DNA of 54,610 nt from Bdellovibrionales bacterium GWB1_55_8 (GTDB lineage: Bacteria > Bdellovibrionota > UBA1018): the NCBI GenBank assembly GCA_001769835.1, contig MEPR01000051.1, positions 1 to 54,610 on the forward strand, written 5' to 3'. The translations under genes and the position numbers were made by a program. The stretch's first letter is position 1; every line of letters starts with the position of its first letter. Positions 43,339 through 50,032 of this stretch are shown one piece after another. The notes beneath the pieces are model-generated. The model was not told the DNA's origin and searched no databases. It was given only the letters and a program-made list of their open reading frames with translations.

Positions 43339-44241
43339 TTAAGCGCTGTCCAGACCCCAGAGCCAGAAATCCTGAGGAGCCCGACCAGGCTCGAGCACCT
43401 TTGCAAGACAAAGTGGTTCCGATGATTCGGGCGGCAAGATTCCCTGTTCAGACATCAGGGTCGGTGAGCCAAGAAGTTCCGAGCCAGGATGTTCACGCTC
43501 GATGGCAGCGAAGAGTTGGACCAATTCCTTTCGGGCCCCACCCCACTCATGGATCATTCCCGCCAAATCGATGCCCTTGCCCAGCGCCGCATAGGCGTTT
43601 GGCTTCCCGGGATCGCCCGTCCAGAACCATTTCACGTTCTTGTGCGCACGCACCCAGGCGAGATCCGCCTCTCTGAGACGAAGTCCCTGAGGACGGGCCT
43701 TCAGAAGCGGGAAAAGCGCATCGGTCCATCCGGTCTGAACGGCAACCGAACCCAGCCCCTGGAAACCGGCAAGCGGAACCCGGACCTGCTTTCCACGAAG
43801 AAGGAAGCCCAACTTTCCATATAAGGAGTGCTCGGATCCCCAAAGCACCGCAAGAGCCGCTCGTTTTCCGACAGCCCACTCCAGCGCGAGCGACACGGTC
43901 TTGGACGCAAGTCCCCGCCCCCTCCAGGCTTCATCGGTGGCAACGGCACCGACAATGGCGACGGGCACAATTCCGCCCGTAAGATCCTTCAGTTCGGCCA
44001 TCCGAATCGCCACGGAGGAAACCAGCAGATCACCATCGAAGGCTCCGATCTTGAGAAGATCAGCCCCGCTCGGGATACATCGCTCATCCCAAACCGGGAA
44101 ATCGTCCAGATAATGTGAGCCGGCAGGCAGGCAAAAGGCCTTGTCCAGAAGTGTGCTGAACTGCTTTAGCGCCGCATCATTCCGGATCATGTCGATCTTC
44201 AGGGGGCGATCTGCTTCATTGGGGTTCACGTGGGCCTCCAT
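43339..44241 (-). CDS. GNAT-family N-acetyltransferase
   Basis: 300 residues from the ATG at 44241; the frame is open to 44277. The acetyl-CoA site is seen as A-I-V-G-A-V-A-T-D-E-A-W-R-G-R-G-L-A-S-K (residues about 80-105; R-G-R-G is the pyrophosphate-binding part of the Q/R-x-x-G-x-G/A motif). Y-G-K-L-G-F follows near 145, as in Eis-like two-domain GNATs. The C-terminal half may be a second, degenerate GNAT domain. Target unknown. It lies 54 bases before the PilZ gene on the same strand. Confidence 0.85.
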   Translation of the reverse strand: MEAHVNPNEADRPLKIDMIRNDAALKQFSTLLDKAFCLPAGSHYLDDFPVWDERCIPSGADLLKIGAFDGDLLVSSVAIRMAELKDLTGGIVPVAIVGAVATDEAWRGRGLASKTVSLALEWAVGKRAALAVLWGSEHSLYGKLGFLLRGKQVRVPLAGFQGLGSVAVQTGWTDALFPLLKARPQGLRLREADLAWVRAHKNVKWFWTGDPGKPNAYAALGKGIDLAGMIHEWGGARKELVQLFAAIEREHPGSELLGSPTLMSEQGILPPESSEPLCLAKVLEPGRAPQDFWLWGLDSA

Positions 44242-44378
44242 GGACACACTGTATCTCAAGCAAGAGTACCTTACCAATTACGCTGGCTTGGACAATGCAG
44301 CCGCCGGCATTAAGTGCCGGGCAACGATTGCCGATAGGTAGAAAGTAGAACACACCGTCCAACGGAGGAAAGACAAGC

Positions 44379-44678
44379 GTGGCAAAGAAAAGCAAGAAGT
44401 TCGACCTGACGCACCTGGTACATGCCGGATACGTAAAAGAGGGCCAGCCCCTGTACTTCGTAAGCGACCCGTCAAAGACCTGTGTCGTGACGAAGCACCC
44501 CAGTGGCGAATACAAGGTGTCGACGGACGGCAAGCAGCTGGTAACTGTACATGCCTTCGCGCAAACCTGCCTGGGAACCGAACCCCCGGACCATGCTTCG
44601 AAATGGCTCCGCACCGCGGAAAACAAAACTCTTTACGAGCTGTGGCACGCGGAAGAGGAAGAATCCCTGGCCGCCTAA
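44379..44678 (+). CDS. Small RAMA-like domain protein
   Basis: 99 residues, GTG start with GGAGGAAAG upstream. The sequence L-V-H-A-G-Y-V-K-E-G-Q-P-L-Y-F, followed by G-E-Y-K-V, a K-Q-L region and K-W-L-R-T-A-E-N-K-T-L-Y-E-L-W-H, resembles the RAMA module (restriction enzyme adenine methylase associated) thought to bind modified DNA or proteins. Here it stands alone, without methylase or nuclease nearby. A rho-independent terminator follows. Its role is unknown; the family match is moderate. Confidence 0.6.
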   Translation: MAKKSKKFDLTHLVHAGYVKEGQPLYFVSDPSKTCVVTKHPSGEYKVSTDGKQLVTVHAFAQTCLGTEPPDHASKWLRTAENKTLYELWHAEEEESLAA

Positions 44679-44712
44679 AAAGCAGCCCGACAGCCGGTCA
44701 TGTAAATTTTTA

Positions 44713-44765
44713 AACGCTCCGGACCACCCCCGAAAGAGGGTCGGAACCGGGGCGTTTCTTTTTTT
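44713..44765 (+). terminator. Rho-independent terminator
   Basis: Ten-base stem (44713-44722 with 44747-44756, one G-T pair) with inner pairing, followed by TTTCTTTTTTT. It ends the RAMA-like gene and insulates the flagellin promoter just downstream. Confidence 0.9.
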
Positions 44766-44775
44766 CATTTTTTTC

Positions 44776-44802
44776 TAAAGAACTCCCGCCGAACGCCGAT
44801 CC
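44776..44802 (+). promoter_or_regulatory. Sigma-28 (FliA-type) promoter of flagellin 1
   Basis: TAAAGAAC (44776-44783), exactly 11 bases, GCCGATCC (44795-44802), close to the FliA consensus TAAAGTTT-N11-GCCGATAA. It lies 97 bases before the flagellin ATG, directly after the terminator, giving a leader of about 90 nt that contains the hairpins at 44860-44898. Confidence 0.85.
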
Positions 44803-44859
44803 GTAACTTGGAAGCAGGATTCACCGGCCAAGATGGCCGGGTAGCCCGCTCCCCATAAA

Positions 44860-44898
44860 GGCCACGGATCGGCCGCTAACACCTACATGGAGGTAGGT
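44860..44898 (+). promoter_or_regulatory. Two GGA-loop hairpins in the flagellin-1 leader (CsrA-type sites)
   Basis: Hairpin A: GGCC (44860-44863) pairs with GGCC (44871-44874) around ACGGATC. Hairpin B: ACCTAC (44881-44886) pairs with GTAGGT (44893-44898) around ATGGAG and ends next to the start codon. Each loop shows A-N-GGA, the CsrA motif, and hairpin B contains the ribosome site. Another hairpin (44824-44840) upstream has no GGA loop. Confidence 0.6.
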
Positions 44899-45744
44899 AT
44901 GGGACTACGAATCAATACAAACGTACCCTCCTTGGTCGCGCAAAGAAATTTGCGTTCCACCCGTGGTTCCCTCGATCGCACTCTCGAAAGACTCAGCTCA
45001 GGATCACGAATCAACCACGCCGGCGATGACGCCGCGGGCCTCGCGATTTCCGAAAGCCTTCGAGCTCAGATCCGCGGACTAGGTCAGGCCGAGCGGAACG
45101 CGCAGGACGGCATCTCCCTGGTTCAGGTCGCCGAAAGCGCGATGGGCGAAGTTTCAAACATTCTCATCAGGATGCGCGAACTCGGTGTTCAAGCCGCATC
45201 CGACACGGTCGGACCGCAGGAGCGCCGGTTCCTCGACGTCGAATTCCAGCAGCTGATGGAAGAGGTCGATCGAATCGCGAACAGCACCGAATTCAATGGA
45301 ATCCCCCTTCTGAACGGAAATGCCTCCACATTTGAAATTCAGGTCGGCACGGGAAACAACCCTGCAATCGACCGGATCAGGCTCTTTGATTCAAATTCCG
45401 CGGACATCAGTGTGGTTGCGCTGGGGCTCAACCTGAGCAATGTCGCCGACAAAGCCAGTGCCCAGAACAGTCTGGCCTCGATCGACGACGCGCTTCAGGG
45501 CGTGACCTCCATTCGTGCTGAATTCGGCGCCATGCAGAACCGCCTGCAATCGGTTTCCAACAACATCATGATCAGCAAGGAAAACCTCTCAGCTGCAAAC
45601 AGCCGAATCCGCGATGCAGATATCGCCGAGGAAACTACCGAGCTGACGAAAAATCAGATTCTGACTCAGTCTGGCATCTCAGTGTTGAGCCAGGCGAATA
45701 GTACAACCAAAGCTGCCCTGGGACTCCTGGGGCAAGGAGGATGA
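44899..45744 (+). CDS. fliC: Flagellin 1
   Basis: 281 residues. The start is the ATG at 44899, matching M-G-L-R-I in the two later copies; an in-frame ATG at 44887 lies inside the leader hairpin. The N-terminal D0/D1 (N-T-N-V-P-S-L-V-A-Q-R-N-L, L-E-R-L-S-S-G-S-R-I-N-H-A-G-D-D-A-A-G-L-A-I) and C-terminal D1/D0 (N-R-L-Q-S-V-S-N-N, N-S-R-I-R-D-A-D-I-A-E-E) are complete. The variable region is minimal, as is usual in Bdellovibrio-like flagellins. It has a sigma-28 promoter and is unlike copies 2 and 3 in its middle part. Confidence 0.95.
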   Translation: MGLRINTNVPSLVAQRNLRSTRGSLDRTLERLSSGSRINHAGDDAAGLAISESLRAQIRGLGQAERNAQDGISLVQVAESAMGEVSNILIRMRELGVQAASDTVGPQERRFLDVEFQQLMEEVDRIANSTEFNGIPLLNGNASTFEIQVGTGNNPAIDRIRLFDSNSADISVVALGLNLSNVADKASAQNSLASIDDALQGVTSIRAEFGAMQNRLQSVSNNIMISKENLSAANSRIRDADIAEETTELTKNQILTQSGISVLSQANSTTKAALGLLGQGG

Positions 45745-46125
45745 TGAAAAGTTTACCCTGAAGCAAAGGCACGTTGCCTGAGCTTGTTTCCTGGATAGAG
45801 GCTATCGGTCCGCCCGTATCGTCCAAGACGGTACGCTGCGGGTGGGCCGAACCTCAAAACCATAAACAGGCCCTTTAGGACTCGAGCCCTACGCACGGCC
45901 ATCAGATCCTGTGCGGGGAACGAACACAAGTTTGACGGGAAGGAGTTCGCTCCATTCGCGTCAAAGACCACCCGGGCCCGAGGCCCAGATGGACGCAGTG
46001 AGTGACTTGTCACAGTCCCGCGTGCGGGACGTTGTGATGAGGAGATAAACGGTAGTGCAGTAAAAATAGCGGCGAATTGCCGGCCTCGCGCAAGCGAAGC
46101 CGGGGATCCGGCGCATAAACAAAAA
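45745..46125 (+). other. Structured gap between flagellin 1 and 2 (candidate RNA)
   Basis: No credible gene is seen, although a 138-codon frame exists on the minus strand. The stretch is dense in stems: 45806-45816 with 45839-45849 (G-T pairs allowed); 45931-45937 with 45959-45965 enclosing GGAG-TTCG-CTCC; 45974-45978 with 45982-45986; 46010-46021 with 46024-46037 (almost perfect, two-base loop). It should also hold the promoter of flagellin 2; a weak FliA-like pair lies at 46061-46086 (TAAAAATA, 10 bases, GCCGGCCT). The stems could be a terminator, a processed leader or an independent RNA. Confidence 0.4.
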
Positions 46126-46199
46126 GGGCATGGATGCCCGCCGCCCCTATGGATAGGGGTGTGTCGCATGGAGGATGACGCTTATGAACGGAGGCTAAT
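46126..46199 (+). promoter_or_regulatory. GGA-loop hairpins in the flagellin-2 leader (CsrA-type sites)
   Basis: Hairpin GGGC-ATGGAT-GCCC at 46126-46139; hairpin CCCCT-ATGGAT-AGGGG at 46144-46159; single ATGGA at 46168-46172; ACGGAGG ribosome site at 46188-46194. Order, spacing and loop sequences repeat in the leader of flagellin 3, while the stem bases differ but still pair. Confidence 0.65.
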
Positions 46200-47033
46200 A
46201 TGGGTTTGCGAATTGCGACGAACACAACTGCGCTGAACGCGCAGAGGCAGATGGCAACGACACGACTCAATCTTGATAAATCGCTTGAACGGCTCGCCAG
46301 CGGCAGCCGCATCAATCGCGCAGGCGACGATGCCGCAGGACTCGCGATCTCGGAGAATCTCCGGGCTCAGATCCGCGGTTTCAGACAGGCGAAACGAAAC
46401 GCGTCCGATGGCGTCTCGTTGATCCAGGTCTCGGAAGGTGGACTGAATGAGATTTCAAACATCCTCATTCGTTTGCGGGAACTCGGCATCCAGGCCGCTT
46501 CCGACACGATCAGCGATACGGAACGCCAGTTCACGGACCGTGAATTCCAGTCTCTGAAAGAAGAAGTGGACCGGATCGCGAATGTCACGCAGTTCAACGG
46601 CACTCCCCTGCTCAACGGCAAGGCCGGGATCTTCGAGATCCAGGTCGGCACAAGGAACAACCCGGTACTCGACCGCGTGGTCTATAACGGCGAAAGATCC
46701 GATGCCTCGCTCGATGCGCTGAACCTGGGCGGCGAGTCTGTCGCCACCAAACAGGGTGCACAGTTGAGCCTCGCGGTGATCGACGACTCCTTGATCCGGG
46801 TGAACAGCATCCGAGCGGATCTGGGCGCCATGCAGAACAGGCTTCAATCGACGATCAACAACCTTGCGATCAGCGATGAAAACCTCTCGGCAGCCAACAG
46901 CCGCATCCGCGATACCGACATGGCCGAAGAAGTCTCCGAGATGACCAAGCAGAACATCCTGATGAACGCCGGCATCTCCGTCCTCGGGCACGCGAACACA
47001 ACGAGCCAAGCGGCCGTGAAGCTGCTCGGATAA
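46200..47033 (+). CDS. fliC: Flagellin 2
   Basis: 277 residues, ACGGAGG before the ATG. N-terminal and C-terminal D0/D1 regions are complete (N-T-T-A-L-N-A-Q-R-Q-M, L-A-S-G-S-R-I-N-R-A-G-D-D-A-A, and at the end N-S-R-I-R-D-T-D-M-A-E-E-V-S-E-M). The middle is short, with F-N-G-T-P-L-L-N-G-K and V-G-T-R-N-N-P-V. It differs from flagellin 3 at only about fifteen positions, so the two are recent duplicates, and it is clearly separate from flagellin 1. It is followed by a gap of 111 bases and then flagellin 3, probably on one transcript. Confidence 0.95.
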   Translation: MGLRIATNTTALNAQRQMATTRLNLDKSLERLASGSRINRAGDDAAGLAISENLRAQIRGFRQAKRNASDGVSLIQVSEGGLNEISNILIRLRELGIQAASDTISDTERQFTDREFQSLKEEVDRIANVTQFNGTPLLNGKAGIFEIQVGTRNNPVLDRVVYNGERSDASLDALNLGGESVATKQGAQLSLAVIDDSLIRVNSIRADLGAMQNRLQSTINNLAISDENLSAANSRIRDTDMAEEVSEMTKQNILMNAGISVLGHANTTSQAAVKLLG

Positions 47034-47067
47034 TACCGGGCGGTCCGCTTCTCGCAACAACAACACG

Positions 47068-47144
47068 CCGGCATGGATGCCGGTCCACTCCAAAGGATAG
47101 GAGTGCGCTACATGGAAGCTGGGCATTTATGAACGGAGGCTAAT
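47068..47144 (+). promoter_or_regulatory. GGA-loop hairpins in the flagellin-3 leader (CsrA-type sites)
   Basis: Hairpin CCGGC-ATGGAT-GCCGG at 47068-47083; hairpin CACTCC-AAAGGATA-GGAGTG at 47086-47105; ATGGA at 47112-47116; ACGGAGG ribosome site at 47133-47139. The same array as in flagellin 2, with compensating changes in both stems. Confidence 0.65.
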
Positions 47145-47978
47145 ATGGGTTTACGAATTGCGACGAATACAACTGCGCTGAACGCGCAGAGGCAGATGGC
47201 CACGACTCGCCTTAACCTTGATAAATCGCTTGAACGGCTCGCCAGCGGCAGCCGCATCAATCGCGCCGGCGATGATGCCGCAGGACTCGCGATCTCGGAG
47301 AATCTCCGGGCTCAGATCCGCGGCTTCAGACAGGCGAAACGAAACGCATCCGATGGCGTCTCGTTGATCCAGGTCTCGGAAGGTGGATTGAATGAGATTT
47401 CAAACATCCTCATTCGTCTGCGGGAACTCGGCATCCAGGCCGCGTCCGACACGATCAGCGATACGGAGCGCCAGTTCACGGACCGTGAGTATCAGTCCTT
47501 GAAAGAAGAAGTGGACCGGATCGCGAATGTCACGCAGTTCAATGGCACTCCCCTGCTCAACGGCAAGGCCGGGATCTTCGAGATCCAGGTCGGCACAAGG
47601 AACAACCCGGTACTGGACCGCGTGATCTACTACGGCGAAAGATCCGATGCCTCACTGGACTCCCTGAACCTGGGTGGAGAATCGGTTGCCACGAAACAAG
47701 GGGCACAGCTCAGCCTCGGAGTGGTGGACGAGGCATTGATTCGTGTGAACAGTATCCGAGCGGACCTCGGCGCCATGCAGAACAGGCTTCAATCGACGAT
47801 CAACAACCTTGCGATCAGCGATGAGAACCTCTCTGCAGCCAATAGCCGCATTCGCGATACAGACATGGCCGAAGAAGTTTCCGAGATGACCAAGCAGAAC
47901 ATCCTGATGAACTCCGGCATCTCCGTACTCGGACATGCGAACTCGACGACTCAGGCAGCACTGAAGCTGCTCGGCTGA
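47145..47978 (+). CDS. fliC: Flagellin 3
   Basis: 277 residues. Same ribosome site and the same first 100 residues as flagellin 2; the differences cluster in the middle (R-E-Y-Q-S-L; V-I-Y-Y-G-E-R; S-L-G-V-V-D-E-A-L-I) and near the C-terminus (M-N-S-G-I-S-V-L-G-H-A-N-S-T-T-Q-A-A-L-K). All flagellin signatures are intact, so it should be functional. No sigma-28 site was found in the 111-base gap before it, so it probably depends on the flagellin-2 promoter. Several similar flagellins in one filament are typical of Bdellovibrio. Confidence 0.95.
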   Translation: MGLRIATNTTALNAQRQMATTRLNLDKSLERLASGSRINRAGDDAAGLAISENLRAQIRGFRQAKRNASDGVSLIQVSEGGLNEISNILIRLRELGIQAASDTISDTERQFTDREYQSLKEEVDRIANVTQFNGTPLLNGKAGIFEIQVGTRNNPVLDRVIYYGERSDASLDSLNLGGESVATKQGAQLSLGVVDEALIRVNSIRADLGAMQNRLQSTINNLAISDENLSAANSRIRDTDMAEEVSEMTKQNILMNSGISVLGHANSTTQAALKLLG

Positions 47979-48074
47979 GAACGAGGCACGAAGGTGCACG
48001 CGGATTTCTGATGTGTTTATGTTAACGTTGGGCACATCCTCGCCAAAAAGGCGCGGCGGCCCGGCTGGAGAATT

Positions 48075-48986
48075 GTGAATCGAGCAAAAGGAATACTCAT
48101 TGTAGGCGGCAGCGGAGCGCTCGGGACGCATCTCGCGCTTGCGCTTCGCGACCACTACAAAGTTTACTCAACCTATCATAAAAACCGCATACCCGTTCGT
48201 GGAGTGACCCAGATCCCTTTGAACGTGGAAAATCGCGATTGGGCCAAGCGCGTCGCTTACATGGCTCAGCCGGAGGTGGTCATCTATGTGGCGGGTAGCA
48301 ATACGTTGCCGCCGGGCGAGGTCCATGCGCGGAACGCGGAACACGTGCATGCGAGCGGAGCAGCGACGATATCCATGGTTTCAGACATCCTTCAGCCGGT
48401 TTTTATCTATCTCTCGAATTCCTATGTCTTTGACGGCTCGAGAGGGAACTACCACGAGACCGATACGACAGTTCCTTCCAACGCACTCGGAAAAGCCAAG
48501 CTGAGCGGTGAGAATTTCATCCGCAGCCGAACGCTGAACTATGTGATCATTCGGTCAGCGCCGCTTCTCATGAGAGGTAATGGTTACAATCTCTCGCAAC
48601 TCGATCAGATCCGGATGACTCTCGATGCGGGAAAGAAAATTGAACTCTCGAATGATGAGCTGCACAACTTCGCGTCCGTGCACGGCCTTCTGGACCTGGT
48701 ACGGCGGGTGATCGAAACCGGCGTCCGGAAGAAGGTGTTTCATTATGGCGGTCTCACGAAAGTCACGCCGTATGACATGGCCCGCTCTTTCGCCGAAAAG
48801 CTAGGATATGATCCTCGACTGGTCTTCTCGAAGAAAACCACTGGTCGGCATTTCGGTCCCCTGGATGTTCCGTCGGAAGATTACTCGTTGAACTTTTCCC
48901 AGACGGTGGAGGGATTAAAGATCAAGCCCCTTTTCCTGGAGGAGGGCCTTGATCTGATCAATCAGGACCTGGTTACCCGCACGTGA
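48075..48986 (+). CDS. NAD(P)-binding sugar-epimerase/RmlD-like protein
   Basis: 303 residues, GTG start with GGAG upstream. An extended-SDR fold: I-L-I-V-G-G-S-G-A-L-G-T-H-L at residues 7-20 is the dinucleotide loop (G-x-x-G-x-x-G), and F-I-Y-L-S-N-S-Y-V-F-D-G-S near 113-125 is the RmlD-type strand. Where these enzymes have the catalytic Y-G-x-x-K this protein has L-G-K-A-K, so the Tyr is replaced by Leu. It may bind a nucleotide sugar or act as a regulatory subunit (as MAT2B does) instead of being a normal reductase. Next to flagellin genes, a role in flagellin glycosylation is possible. Its last 72 bases overlap the convergent gene. Confidence 0.75.
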   Translation: MNRAKGILIVGGSGALGTHLALALRDHYKVYSTYHKNRIPVRGVTQIPLNVENRDWAKRVAYMAQPEVVIYVAGSNTLPPGEVHARNAEHVHASGAATISMVSDILQPVFIYLSNSYVFDGSRGNYHETDTTVPSNALGKAKLSGENFIRSRTLNYVIIRSAPLLMRGNGYNLSQLDQIRMTLDAGKKIELSNDELHNFASVHGLLDLVRRVIETGVRKKVFHYGGLTKVTPYDMARSFAEKLGYDPRLVFSKKTTGRHFGPLDVPSEDYSLNFSQTVEGLKIKPLFLEEGLDLINQDLVTRT

Positions 48987-49544
48987 ACGCCGCTGATCCC
49001 GCGTGATTCGCGCGAACTCCGTGAAATAAAATTTCGAAACCTGCTCCGGCGTGACCTTCTCGCCCTGAAAAGTCCAAAACACGTCCCGGAACGGCCCTAC
49101 CTGCGCGAGCAGATCCTGTGACTGACTCAAGCCGGGTGCGACCAAGGTCTGATCTTTTGACTGAATCTGCCCGTCGACAGCCAGAGTGCCGCGGACGTGC
49201 TGTGCAAGCGCGATCTGAATCACACCGTGCGCGGCGTTTGAGATCACAAGCTTGACCTGATTTCGGAATACCATGAAGTCGGCCGGGGTCTGGGCGACAC
49301 TGTAAACTTTGATCTCCTGAAAACGGGCTCCGCCCTCTGAGTAAGCATTCAGGACGCGCGCGGATTCAGTGAACGACTCCTTCAATTCCGTGAGGAAATC
49401 GATTGTGCTTTCTTCGACTAGCTGCTGCGGGTCAAAGCTTCGATTCAATTGAAGAACCCTCTCAGCATCCGGATGGATCTCGGCCCTTGCGAGCTCGTGA
49501 ATCCAACCCTGCCTTGACGGAAGCAAATCCTTAAAACTACTCAT
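48915..49544 (-). CDS. Cytoplasmic protein of unknown function
   Basis: 209 residues from the ATG at 49544 (GTAGGGGGA upstream); the frame extends to 49595 without support. There is no signal or membrane segment. The sequence is mixed alpha/beta: E-L-A-R-A-E-I-H-P-D-A-E-R-V-L-Q-L-N-R-S-F near the start, V-K-L-V-I-S-N-A-A-H-G-V-I-Q-I-A near 120, and a basic helix K-F-Y-F-T-E-F-A-R-I-T-R-D-Q-R-R near 175. No family recognised. The 3' end overlaps the RmlD-like gene by 72 bases, a large convergent overlap that implies antisense between the two messages. Confidence 0.6.
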   Translation of the reverse strand: MSSFKDLLPSRQGWIHELARAEIHPDAERVLQLNRSFDPQQLVEESTIDFLTELKESFTESARVLNAYSEGGARFQEIKVYSVAQTPADFMVFRNQVKLVISNAAHGVIQIALAQHVRGTLAVDGQIQSKDQTLVAPGLSQSQDLLAQVGPFRDVFWTFQGEKVTPEQVSKFYFTEFARITRDQRRSRAGNQVLIDQIKALLQEKGLDL

Positions 49545-50032
49545 GGATCCCCCTACCTGTAGGTGAGTGTATTTCTGTCTGAGTGGGATTGTCAAATTTA
49601 TGGATAGTCACGGCCGATTTCGCCGTAAGTTCTGCGCTTTGCGCCCGCTTTGGATTTAGCCGGGGCCCCGTTGGGGTTCCAGCGAGCCGAAGCCCCGCAT
49701 TGCGGGGCTGGAGAGCTGGAATTAAAAAAGACCCGAGGCCGGCGAAGTCAAATGGACCCCTAAAATCTTAGGTGGGCGCCGTATGGTCAGCTTTAGGCTT
49801 CCTGGTAAAACCAGGCATGCACACCACTGACAGGGACAGCTCCCTTGGTCTTGACTGTCGGGACCAAATGAAACGGTGCCGGCCCCGGGTCACCTACGAT
49901 TATAGCGGAAATCCAAGACCCCAACACAAAAAATCGAACCCAGCGAGAATTCAAAAAGAAGCCGACGAGAATTGCTCGACCTTTGAAGTGTGGCTTTACA
50001 GCACCCCCAGGAAATGACACAATTTTTTTCAA
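49545..50032. other. Long non-coding gap upstream of the response regulator
   Basis: A gap of 488 bases with no convincing gene. It holds a compound hairpin at 49677-49721 (outer TTCCAGC/GCTGGAA, inner AGCCCCGC-ATT-GCGGGGCT) and two small perfect hairpins at 49759-49772 (CCTAA/TTAGG) and 49801-49815 (CCTGG/CCAGG). There is no T-tract on the plus strand; read on the minus strand, the outer stem is preceded by T-rich bases. It may be a leader or a small RNA. Confidence 0.35.

Noticed and set aside
45753-46169. 138-codon minus frame in the flagellin 1-2 gap
   Set aside because: No ribosome site, composition unlike neighbours, and the region is explained better by RNA stems.
46455-47126. 223-codon minus-strand frame opposite flagellin 2
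   Set aside because: It covers the conserved flagellin sequence and repeats in flagellin 3, as expected of a shadow in a GC-rich gene.
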